Positions 14,318 through 22,600 of a stretch of DNA of 24,907 nucleotides are shown here, piece after piece. The position numbers and the translations under genes are program-made. Position 1 is the first letter of the stretch. Every line of letters begins with the position of its first letter. Under the pieces are notes generated by a model. The model was not told where the DNA came from. It saw only the letters and a list, made by a program, of their open reading frames with translations, and searched no databases. Source of the stretch: a virus; the IMG/VR virus record IMGVR_UViG_3300006793_000261, positions 1-24,907 of that record, one strand, 5' to 3'.

Positions 14318-16734
14318 TATAAAATTCTATTTCTGTTATTATTTGCTCTTTGTAATGCTACAACTAGGTCCTGACCTTTTAATCTAAATTCACCAGCCAC
14401 TTGTACTTTAGATCCTCCACTGTTACCAAGCATACCTTTTAACTTATCTAACGGGGCAACTACCTCTGGATTTCTAGAAGCACCCGGATATTCACCGAAC
14501 ATACCAAGTGTTGGTGTGCTTACTATACCACCCTGTGCGAATTTCGGCACTTTGTTAAATGCTTTACTTACAACCGCCATTGCTCCAGCAACTAGACCGG
14601 GTAAAACAAATGCTGCTGCGGGTCCAAAGCTCGCTGCTGTTTTTGTACCAGAATCAACTGCGCCAGACATAGATGTTGCTAAATTTGCCGCCATTATACT
14701 TGTTGCTGTTTGTATAAATGCGCCCATAAAAGCGCCTAAAACTGTTTTTGATCCTGCGAATGCGTTTGTGATTGAGTTCCCTAAGTTAGCAAAACTACCT
14801 TGTAAAACATTATTTATATTTTCTTGTGCTGTTGCAAAAGTAGATTGTGATTCTGTGTATTTAGCAGTAATTTCTGCAATTCTTAATTTTTGTGCTTCTT
14901 GTAGAGCGGCAGTGTCAAGATTAAATTTTTTTGCTTCTGCTAATAAAAAAGTAAAATGTTGTTTAGCTCTTTGTATTTCTAATTGCTTTTTTTGCTCATC
15001 TGTAACAGCACTTGCGTCCTCAACTTGAGTTTGCATTTCTTTTCTTTTTTCGCCATATTCTTTGAAAGCGTCTAAAAAAGTTTTATAATGATTTTCTGAT
15101 ATTTCTTTTAATTTTTCACCTTTACTTTCCTCAAGCTGTTTTACAATGGAAGCATTATTTTTATTTAATTTTATTAAATTATCGTAATGTGCTTTTGTTT
15201 GTTTAACCTCATTTTCAAATCTTTTTTGGTCAGTAGTCAATAATGCTGCTGCTGTATCTTGTTTTAATTTTAATGCTGCTGCTGCCCTTTCTTCTTCGCT
15301 TGTATCAATGTCAATAGTTCCGCCACTGTTAATCGGCGCGTCACCTTTTGGAGCTTCTTTTTCAAGTAAATTTAATTTCTTTTTTTCTTCAATTATTTTT
15401 TTTAAAAGCTCTATTTCTTCGCCGGTTTTTTTGTTTTTTGCTTTTAATGTACCTGTTTTTACCCTGTCGCCATTTATATCGTTAAGTATGTGTTTTCTTC
15501 TTGTAAAAGCTAATTCATTATTTTTTTCAAGTATTTTATTATTGCCCTCATATACAACAGTTAAATTTTTTAATTGTGTTTCAGCTTCATCTAATGATAA
15601 TTTATTAAATTCTTCATTAAGCTTTTCCATCTGAGCTGCTTTTCTTGCTCTACCTAATTTAAACAGTGCTGCTGCGGCCCCTAAAATAATTGAGGCAAAT
15701 AATATAGCCGGGTTTGCCTTCATTGCTAAATTTAGTGCTAAAATGCCTAATCTACCGCTTTTTAAAATTGGTATTAATTTTACAAATACACCTATTGCTC
15801 CACTTATACCGGTTGTAATAGCTCCAATGCTAGTAATTATTGGCCCTAAAACTATTAACAGTGGAGGTAATGCTGCTGCTATTGCGGTTGCTATAACTAA
15901 AAATCTTTTTGTCTCAGGTGACAGAGCTTTAAATTTAGCTGTCATTTCTTTAATAAACTCAATCAATTTAGGTACGTTTTCTGACAAGTTAAATGCTGTA
16001 GCAATTTCTTGTCCAAGTTCAGCAAAAGCTATGTTTAAATTGTCTTGTAAAGTAGAAAACATGCCGCCTAAAGTTTGACTTAAAACGTCCATACCTTTAT
16101 GAAACTTACCGCCCTCTGATGTAGCTTTTTTAAATGCCGCTTGTAAAACGTCAAAAGTTATTTTACCATCAGTAGCTAACTGTCTAACTTCACTGGCGCT
16201 TTTACCTGTAACATCAGCTAATAAATCGTACATTGGTACGCCGTTATTAATAAACTGTAAAATATCTCTAGTCATTACACGGCCCTCAGCAGCAGATTGA
16301 CCGAAAGCAACTGCGATTCTTTGTAAATCACCGCCTGCTACTGCCGCAATATCACCTAACTGTTGTAAAGATCCGTATGCTTCATCAGCACTTAAACCAA
16401 AACCCATCATTGTATTATTCGCTTGTACTAACGAATCTAACTGAAACGGTGTTTTTGCTGAAAATTCAACTAATCTTTTAAAAGCTTTACCGCCTTCATC
16501 AGCTGACCCGGTTAAGACATTTAAAGTTGTTCTAAGCTTCTCGAATTTAGCTGCTGACTTTAGAGCCACGCCACCCGCTAAAACAAGCGGAGCAGTCAGC
16601 TTAACGCTTAAACTCTTGCCAACCTTACTTACTTTGCTACCAAATTTTTTGATTTTAGTTCCGGCCGTTTTTAATCCGGCTTCCAATTTTTTGACGTCGG
16701 CGCCAAATACAATGATAACTTCTTCTTTTGCCAT
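14317..16734 (-). CDS. Tail tape measure protein
   Basis: An 805-aa protein, preceded by the chaperone frameshift pair. The N-terminal tape-measure domain covers about 60-245 (FEKLRTTLNVLTGSADEGGK, GKITFDVLQAAFKKATSEGG). A long hydrophobic patch (about 275-365) could insert in the host membrane. The centre is Lys/Glu/Leu-rich coiled coil. The end has FAQGGIVSTPTLGMFGEYPG and NPEVVAPLDKLKGML, a common C-terminal signature. At roughly 0.15 nm per residue a tail of about 120 nm is implied. It points to a long non-contractile tail. Confidence 0.95.
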   Translation of the reverse strand: MAKEEVIIVFGADVKKLEAGLKTAGTKIKKFGSKVSKVGKSLSVKLTAPLVLAGGVALKSAAKFEKLRTTLNVLTGSADEGGKAFKRLVEFSAKTPFQLDSLVQANNTMMGFGLSADEAYGSLQQLGDIAAVAGGDLQRIAVAFGQSAAEGRVMTRDILQFINNGVPMYDLLADVTGKSASEVRQLATDGKITFDVLQAAFKKATSEGGKFHKGMDVLSQTLGGMFSTLQDNLNIAFAELGQEIATAFNLSENVPKLIEFIKEMTAKFKALSPETKRFLVIATAIAAALPPLLIVLGPIITSIGAITTGISGAIGVFVKLIPILKSGRLGILALNLAMKANPAILFASIILGAAAALFKLGRARKAAQMEKLNEEFNKLSLDEAETQLKNLTVVYEGNNKILEKNNELAFTRRKHILNDINGDRVKTGTLKAKNKKTGEEIELLKKIIEEKKKLNLLEKEAPKGDAPINSGGTIDIDTSEEERAAAALKLKQDTAAALLTTDQKRFENEVKQTKAHYDNLIKLNKNNASIVKQLEESKGEKLKEISENHYKTFLDAFKEYGEKRKEMQTQVEDASAVTDEQKKQLEIQRAKQHFTFLLAEAKKFNLDTAALQEAQKLRIAEITAKYTESQSTFATAQENINNVLQGSFANLGNSITNAFAGSKTVLGAFMGAFIQTATSIMAANLATSMSGAVDSGTKTAASFGPAAAFVLPGLVAGAMAVVSKAFNKVPKFAQGGIVSTPTLGMFGEYPGASRNPEVVAPLDKLKGMLGNSGGSKVQVAGEFRLKGQDLVVALQRANNNRNRIL

Positions 16735-16747
16735 ACAGATTAATTTT

Positions 16748-16757
16748 TACAAATTTA
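16748..16757 (-). promoter_or_regulatory. TAAATTTGTA box before the tape measure gene
   Basis: Exact minus-strand TAAATTTGTA, 13 bases upstream of the tape measure ATG and 3' of the chaperone extension stop. Same 10-mer and near-identical spacing as the box before the modification operon. No -33 TTTG at the normal distance. Confidence 0.42.
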
Positions 16758-16764
16758 CTAAATA

Positions 16765-17477
16765 TTAATCAAGTGTAACCCATTTACGGTTCTCAAGCTT
16801 TTTCTTGAATTTTAAGTATTCTTCAACAGTAGATTTTGGCTTGCCGGTATCAAGTAAAGCGTCTTGTGGCAGTGGAAATAATTTTTCCGGTTTTAGCATC
16901 TGTGATCTTTTTTGACAGTTTACATTGTAAACCATTGTAGATAAATACCGGATCCGTTCCCATTCTAAATTTTGTTTTATCAAGTATGATTCGCCCATTA
17001 GATGATTTTCCTTCCAAGTATGGATCCAAAACCTATCTGGCGTAATGCCAACTTGACCAATATAAAAGTCAATCAGTGATTCCCAATCAAGCTGGCTGTT
17101 TACTTTCCCGGCTTTGTAGTTTTTTTAACATTTCTACTTAATCCAGCATTTAAATCATTGCCTAAAATTCTTGATTGCATCATAGTTTGTACAATGTTTT
17201 CTAGTTTTTCAGATGAAAAATCTTCTAACCACATACCAACTTTAAACTCATTGTAATCAATTTCGTTTCCTTCTTCTTGATCGTATGCTAATAAACCAGC
17301 ATAAATTAAAGTTCTAATTGTGGAAAGTTTAATGCCTTCTGAAAAAACATCTGCAAGACCTTCGAGCGGTATGTTTAAAATGTCTGTAAAGTTTGACCAA
17401 AAATTCATTGAGAAATGTAGTGTACGTTGCTTACCACCCATTTCTACAGTGTAGTATCCTCTTTTCTTGTTTGCCAT
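16765..17477 (-). CDS. Tail assembly chaperone, -1 frameshift product (gpGT-like)
   Basis: After Lys125 (AAG, 17103-17105) a -1 shift continues as VNSQLDWESLIDFYIGQVGI through 112 further codons to the stop at 16765, giving about 237 aa. No stop interrupts this frame. The extension carries TPDRFWIHTWKENHLMGESY, the conserved W-rich T domain. The ATG at 16998 is an internal Met of this extension, so an independent 77-aa gene there is unlikely. The T domain normally recruits tail tube subunits to the tape measure complex. Confidence 0.85.
17100..17477 (-). CDS. Tail assembly chaperone (gpG-like, zero-frame product)
   Basis: A 125-aa protein between the tail tube and tape measure genes. It contains LHFSMNFWSNFTDILNIPLE and STIRTLIYAGLLAYDQEEGN, the helical pattern of phage tail assembly chaperones that coat the tape measure before tube assembly. 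The codons just before the stop contain the slippery heptamer G GGA AAG (17103-17109), so a fraction of ribosomes should continue in the -1 frame to give the longer product. Stop TAA is 17100-17102. A hairpin (17491-17514) stands in the leader. Confidence 0.88.
   Translation of the reverse strand: MANKKRGYYTVEMGGKQRTLHFSMNFWSNFTDILNIPLEGLADVFSEGIKLSTIRTLIYAGLLAYDQEEGNEIDYNEFKVGMWLEDFSSEKLENIVQTMMQSRILGNDLNAGLSRNVKKTTKPGK
17103..17109 (-). other. Slippery site G GGA AAG for -1 ribosomal frameshift
   Basis: Minus-strand GGGAAAG, in frame as G GGA AAG followed by the TAA stop. It is of X XXY YYZ form and identical to the lambda G/GT slippery site. The zero frame ends directly after it, and the -1 frame is open for 112 codons. 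No strong downstream stem-loop is obvious by eye. Confidence 0.85.
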
Positions 17478-17490
17478 TATGTATAAAATT

Positions 17491-17514
17491 TAGGCACAGA
17501 ATATCCCGTGCCTA
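17491..17514 (-). terminator. Hairpin between tail tube and chaperone genes
   Basis: Perfect 7-bp stem (taggcac...gtgccta) with a 10-base loop, followed on the minus strand by AATTTTAT. The T-run is short, so this is more likely a partial terminator or RNA-processing/stability structure that lets the abundant tube protein be made in excess over chaperone and tape measure. Confidence 0.55.
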
Positions 17515-17526
17515 GTTATTTAATTT

Positions 17527-17952
17527 TTATTGGTTTTCAGTTTTACTAATTGCGCCTGTAACAGTGATAGATCCACTAAACGACACTGGCGATTCCATTT
17601 CTGCGCTCATTTCAACTGAATTTAAAAATCCAGCTCCATTAAATACGTCGTCACCTGACTCAGCAGTACCAAATGACCAATATACTTTTGTTCTTGCTAA
17701 TAAATAGTCAGCAGCTTCAATAGCATTGTTAGAATCGTCATAAGCAACAAGACCTTCAAATGATATTTCTCCAGTTCTTGTTCCAGCAATAACCTCATTG
17801 TAACCTGATGAATCTTTAGTTGTAGCATCTGGCAAATCAGCAGACAAGCTTAAACTTGCACTAGTTGTGTGCCCTACAACAACTTCACTTCCATCAGTTG
17901 AGTGAAATTTTAAAATTAAATTAGTTCCGTTAAATATTCCAGAAGTAGCCAT
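17527..17952 (-). CDS. Major tail tube protein
   Basis: A 141-aa beta-rich protein with FNGTNLILKFHSTDGSEVVV, DLPDATTKDSSGYNEVIAGT and GSITVTGAISKTENQ. ATTKDSxGYxExIAG is the recognisable tail tube signature in TP901-1-like siphophage tubes (Phage_tube family). It is placed upstream of the chaperone and tape measure, as expected. It has a paralogue, the next gene upstream (18005-18463). Being the shorter and more regular copy and having the following hairpin, it is the better candidate for the main tube subunit. Confidence 0.85.
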   Translation of the reverse strand: MATSGIFNGTNLILKFHSTDGSEVVVGHTTSASLSLSADLPDATTKDSSGYNEVIAGTRTGEISFEGLVAYDDSNNAIEAADYLLARTKVYWSFGTAESGDDVFNGAGFLNSVEMSAEMESPVSFSGSITVTGAISKTENQ

Positions 17953-17982
17953 GCGTTATTTTTTTTATAATTATTAATTTTA

Positions 17983-17992
17983 AACAAATATA
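17983..17992 (-). promoter_or_regulatory. TATATTTGTT box before the major tail tube gene
   Basis: Minus-strand TATATTTGTT, a match to TAnnTTTG, 30 bases before the ATG in an A/T-only intergenic stretch; a second TTTATTTGTA is 6 bases upstream. Weaker sister of the TAAATTTGTA boxes. Confidence 0.35.
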
Positions 17993-18004
17993 CAAATAAA
18001 TAAT

Positions 18005-18463
18005 TTATACACTTTCCCAGTTTTTAGCAATATCCTCCCAAAACTCAAATATGTTTTCCCAGTTTTTGTCGTTTCCGGCCGTTACAGTTCCAGTGAGAGT
18101 TATTTCAACGTTAAACTCGCTGATTGATTCGTTATCACCGACCTCGTCAACGCTTGTGATAAATCCTTCACCTCTACATATCAACTCGGGATCCGTAGTT
18201 TGTTTAAAATAAAAAACAACCTTAGATTTTCCAATTACATAATCAGAAAATTGATTAAAATTTAAAGAATCATTGTAACAAGTTAACCCGGCCGCAGACA
18301 TATTACCACCTCTAACACAGGCAATAAATTCCTTCCAACCTAAACTGTCTTTTGTTGTAGCTTCTGGTAAATCTAATTCAAGCGCAAATGTAGTTTCAGT
18401 ACTGTGACCAATTATGACATCGTCTTTTAATAATAAAAAACTTGACGAATTAATCACTGACAT
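18005..18463 (-). CDS. Second tail tube-like protein (paralogue)
   Basis: 152 aa. The core aligns with the major tail tube protein: VIIGHSTETTFALELDLPEA, TTKDSLGWKEFIACVRGGNM, VEITLTGTVTAGN. It differs by a C-terminal tail, NWENIFEFWEDIAKNWESV, Trp-rich and imperfectly repeated. It is likely a minor tube subunit, tail terminator-proximal or decorating protein, or a head-tail variant. It is adjacent and in the same direction, so it arose by duplication and divergence. Spacing to the upstream coiled-coil gene is 3 bases. Function of this second copy is inferred. Confidence 0.72.
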   Translation of the reverse strand: MSVINSSSFLLLKDDVIIGHSTETTFALELDLPEATTKDSLGWKEFIACVRGGNMSAAGLTCYNDSLNFNQFSDYVIGKSKVVFYFKQTTDPELICRGEGFITSVDEVGDNESISEFNVEITLTGTVTAGNDKNWENIFEFWEDIAKNWESV

Positions 18464-18466
18464 GAT

Positions 18467-18721
18467 CTATGCTTCTTCTGGTATAATTTCGTATTCGCCA
18501 GATTCTAAATTAACTGAGATTTTTCCGTACTTTTCCTCAAGTTCTTTTTTAAGATCAGCTTGTTTTTTTTCAAGCTCATCAATTTTACCATTTAATAAAT
18601 GTTTTTGTTCTGGTAATTTTTCTAATGCTCTTGTAACTTGACCTAACTGTAAAAAGTTATTTGTTAAGTTGTTTTGATTTTCTTGTAAATCTTTCAATTC
18701 TTTTTCCTCTAATTTGCTCAT
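18467..18721 (-). CDS. Coiled-coil protein, 84 aa
   Basis: Almost entirely helical and Leu/Glu/Lys-rich (LEEKELKDLQENQNNL; KIDELEKKQADLKKELEEKY) with heptad spacing over residues 3-65 and an acidic tail IIPEEA. Not recognised as a named family. It lies 3 bases from the second tube gene. It may be a trimeric connector or scaffold for tail or fibre assembly. A TAAATTTGTA box lies 19 bases before its start. Confidence 0.65.
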   Translation of the reverse strand: MSKLEEKELKDLQENQNNLTNNFLQLGQVTRALEKLPEQKHLLNGKIDELEKKQADLKKELEEKYGKISVNLESGEYEIIPEEA

Positions 18722-18740
18722 TTTTATTTATTTAATTAAA

Positions 18741-18750
18741 TACAAATTTA
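18741..18750 (-). promoter_or_regulatory. TAAATTTGTA box before the coiled-coil/tail tube genes
   Basis: Exact minus-strand TAAATTTGTA in the 38-base intergenic spacer, 19 bases before the ATG at 18721. It would start transcription of the tube-chaperone-tape measure series separately from the fibre genes. Confidence 0.42.
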
Positions 18751-18759
18751 GTGTTTTTT

Positions 18760-19284
18760 TTAACATGTACCACCACCAGTTATAGAACCATTTGAACCAA
18801 CATAAATGTATTTACCAGTTGAATTGAAAAAAGAATCATATATAGCATAATAACCAGAGCTAACAACTGTTGTTCCAGTTGACGTGGTGTAAGCTGTATA
18901 AATTCCAGTCAAATTATCTGGGTATAAATTATTTCCATCAGTGTGATAATAAGGACCTACTGGTAAAGCGGCAGCACAAGCATTTTGATAATTTACTGAA
19001 CTATATACATAATAAAAAGGTGTTCTTGTTAAATTTTGTTGATACCCTTTAAATTCTTCCATTCTTAATGGATTTTGCCCATCTGGTCGTTGATCTGCTG
19101 CGTTATTTAAATTTACAGCTGGATAGCTTCGACCAGAGCCACTTGAATTTCCACCAGTTAATCTTGACAAATCTGCTAAATAAATTGGTGGTGCTATTGA
19201 TATGCTCGATTCATAACCAGAGCCAGTTCGTTCCCTAGCCACTTTTAACATTGACATTTCGCCAGATAATGGAACTCCAGCCAT
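18760..19284 (-). CDS. Virion-associated protein, 174 aa
   Basis: Begins MAGVPLSGEMSMLKVARERT and contains PPIYLADLSRLTGGNSSGSG and QNPLRMEEFKGYQQNLTRTP, a roughly 90-residue module I associate with structural proteins of Bacteroidota tailed phages (VPLSGEISMLK... start). The rest is Tyr/Ser/Gly/Thr-rich (YYVYSSVNYQ; TSTGTTVVSSGYYAIY) and ends in a GSITGGGTC tip, resembling adhesin or fibre-tip material. Exact position in the virion is unknown. The gene lies 2 bases from the preceding gene. Confidence 0.6.
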   Translation of the reverse strand: MAGVPLSGEMSMLKVARERTGSGYESSISIAPPIYLADLSRLTGGNSSGSGRSYPAVNLNNAADQRPDGQNPLRMEEFKGYQQNLTRTPFYYVYSSVNYQNACAAALPVGPYYHTDGNNLYPDNLTGIYTAYTTSTGTTVVSSGYYAIYDSFFNSTGKYIYVGSNGSITGGGTC

Positions 19285-19286
19285 TT

Positions 19287-19640
19287 TTACTCAGTTGGAT
19301 TATTATTCATTGGCTCACCCCATGGTGTATCTACTGGCTTAAAAATAGGTGTAATTTTATCTTTAATATTTAACTCTATTGATCTTTTAGCCATATCAAT
19401 ATTTTTCCAATTATCCTCAACCCATTTTATACATTCATCTTCAGTAACGCTATCAAAAGGTGTAAAACTTTCTGGATTTGGATTCAAAAAATCTAATCTG
19501 TCAAAAAAGTTTGATTCAAAGCCACTTTCTATATCTTTTCCAATATAAGAAAATCCAACTCTAGTTATAACTTTGTCAAGATTATCTAATTTTGGTGCAA
19601 TATCAATACCATCAATTCTGTAACTGTATTCTATATTCAT
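19287..19640 (-). CDS. Hypothetical small tail-fibre-associated protein, 117 aa
   Basis: The N-terminal half predicts strands (MNIEYSYRIDGIDIAPKLDN; ITRVGFSYIGKD) and the C-terminal half helix (EDECIKWVEDNWKNIDMAKR) with a Pro-rich tail (FKPVDTPWGEPMNNNP). Such small acidic proteins are common next to phage fibre genes, where DUF7936-like names are used. It directly follows the fibre gene (2 bases), so a fibre assembly or chaperone role is possible but unproven. Confidence 0.62.
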   Translation of the reverse strand: MNIEYSYRIDGIDIAPKLDNLDKVITRVGFSYIGKDIESGFESNFFDRLDFLNPNPESFTPFDSVTEDECIKWVEDNWKNIDMAKRSIELNIKDKITPIFKPVDTPWGEPMNNNPTE

Positions 19641-19642
19641 AA

Positions 19643-22600
19643 TTATTTATTTAATTTATCTACAAATTTAGTTAATTTATCTATTTGTTTTTGCTGATCT
19701 TTGATAGCTTCTATTAATAAACCAGTAATTTTACCATAATCAACACCATATCTATCATTTTCTTTGTCGTGTGTTACAACCTCTGGCAATACCTCTAAAA
19801 TCTCTTGTGCAATAACACCAACTTTTCTTGATTTATCTTTACCCTCTTTTGGTGTGTAATAAACCCCTCTTAATTTATTTACCTTTTCAATAGCACTATC
19901 AACAGTAATAATATTTTCTTTTGCTCTTTTATCTGAGTAAGCAATAACATCTTGAGTTGAATATATCGAACCTGTTACATATAAAGAATAAGATGATGAT
20001 GTTGTTGAATTGCCAATACCTAAACAAAGATTTGTTTTATGATAATAAAAATGCCACCCAGCAGTTGATGAATAATTACCACCATTACCGCTAGAATCAA
20101 ACATATTTGCATTTGTGGCTGAATGATTATCATAAATTCCACTATAACCATTTCTGCTACCAGATGTTCTCCATGCACCATAAGTAGAACCCTCATTACC
20201 ATAAAAATGACCACCGTTTGAATTTGTAAATAAACCTGTACCAGAAGCTAAATTAATCCAAGCTGGAAAATAAGCGTAACCATTACTTCCTTGATATTGC
20301 CATACATAATTTTGATTCCCAGAATATATATTAGTGTTACCACCTTGTGAATGTTTAAATGTCCAATAACCACCCGCATTTAACATGCCTTTATCAGAAC
20401 CACTTGCATATAAGTACATTAAATTAGTACCGCTTGTATTAGTTAAATTTATACCACCATCACTAGCTGAACCACTTTGTATTTTTAAATAAGAACCATT
20501 TAAACCAGATATTCTTTGATTTGTATCTGTAAAACTAATTATACCCTTTAAGGATAAATCGCCGCCAGCAGTAATACTCGCACAATTACTGTTGCCAGCT
20601 CTTCTAAAAATCCAACCCCTAGATGTGTCACTATTCATAGTAAAGTAGGTTGCCCAACTACCATTTACTAATCCGTAACCACCGAATGTTGCTGTTTGCA
20701 TAAACATCATACCATAAGTTGGCTCACCAGCAGAGGAGCCACCATAAAGCGAAATTCCTTTACCATCAGTACCATTTGAACCAGCTACACCAAAAGAATC
20801 AGCTGTTAATCCATTATATACTTGTGCATTACCACTTGTATAAAATCTCATTCTATAACCTTGTGAACTATCCCACATATTTAAAGTACCGCCATCATTC
20901 CACATTTCTTGTACAGCACCGCTATTTGCATTTAAAACAATACCAGAATGTGAGGAACCTTTTACCATTAAAAAGTTATTTACACCAGCAGAGGAAACAG
21001 GATCAGCACCAATACCAACACGATTTAAAGAGCCATGTATGTGCATTCTTACAGCATTATTTGTGTGAAATTCTAATGGAAGAGCATCTCTATTAACAAA
21101 ATAAGAATAGTTTGTATCTAAACCTATAATTACACCTTGAGAATCTAAATTTTGATTAGATCTAGCAATTGATATATAAGCTTGACCGGTAGTTCCTTTT
21201 ACACCTAAATTATAACCATAAGCAGCACCATAAGTAGAGGATGTTGCATTAACTAATAATTGTCCACCAGTAGTTAATCTCATTACACTAGCTCCAGCAG
21301 CATACGAATACCAGTTTAAATTTCTACTTGTTTGGTTTACTATTTGCCAATCTAATGTCTTATTTCCATATAAAAGTATGCCGCCATCTTGATTTTGACC
21401 TCTATTAACTCGCAAGTAATATGCTGCATTAGCATTATCTGAATTTAACCAAATATCACCAGTAACATCTAATTTTCCCTCTGGTGCTATACTACCCATT
21501 CCTATTTGACCATTGTAGTCAATCATCATTCTGGTTGAAGAACCAGTTGCATAACTACCACTTGTAGCAAAATACATTTTAGTTCCATAAGAACCATCTG
21601 TTCTAGTATATATACCAGCTTGTGCATTTGTTCCACTAGATGAATCAGATGCACCAAATGTTATAGCACTACCATAATTATCTGGTGTAGTTGGTACAAG
21701 ATGTAAAGAACCAGTTGTTGTTCCAGGTGTAGTTTCATTCCAGTTAGCAGAGCCACCCTCAATCCAAGTTGGTTGATAGTTATAATTTATGGCTGTTGTT
21801 GTTTGAAATTTAACAACATTATTAACTCTTAATTCAGTATAATTATCTCTCCTAACTCTCACTGCCCAATTTCCATCAGAATCTAAAATACCAACGTTAG
21901 GTTCTGAGGTTTGCCCATTATCGCCATAGAAAAAACCAACTCTTGAACCATCGGTTTGATGTAATTCTAAACCAGTATAAGTTGATGCACCAGCAGACAA
22001 ATGTATGTAACCATTTGAAATTAATCTAGCTTGACCAGTTGTAGTGCCTCTAAATTGGTATGTGTTGTTACTACCAATATACAATTCATCACCAGCACCA
22101 ACTTTTATTACCATAGCATTTGTACCAGCATCCTCAAATGTTAAAGAGGTATCATTACTTGTAATCTTAGATGGTGTTTGAAAATGTGCATGACCTTGAT
22201 TATTTATAGATGCAACATTGGTACTAGTTGATACATTTCTAAAAATCCAACCTCTGTTAGCTCCACTATCCATTGTAAAATAAGTTGCCCAATCACCACT
22301 TACATATCCAAATGTGCTATAACTTGATGTTTTTTGGAACATCATTCCATAGGTAGGTTGACCAGTAAAAGCACCACCATATAAAGAAATACCATTACCA
22401 TCTGTACCATTACTGCCAGACACTCCTATTGATGCCGCAGATAATTTTGAAACAAAAGTTGCATCACCACTTGTGTCTATTGTCAAAACAACACCTGTTC
22501 CATCTGAATCAGATATTTCTAAATTTCTACTTGATTGTACATTAGTAAAAACCCAATTCCCAGTGTTTGCTCCTAAAGTTAAAGATGAATTATTGCCTAC

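Noticed and set aside
14516-15028. 170-residue plus-strand open frame
   Set aside because: Antisense to the coiled-coil end of the tape measure; its Ala/Cys-rich composition mirrors the Ala-rich sense codons.
16765-16998. Independent 77-aa gene starting at 16998
   Set aside because: The frame is open upstream to a G GGA AAG slippery site and encodes the conserved T domain, so the ATG is an internal Met.
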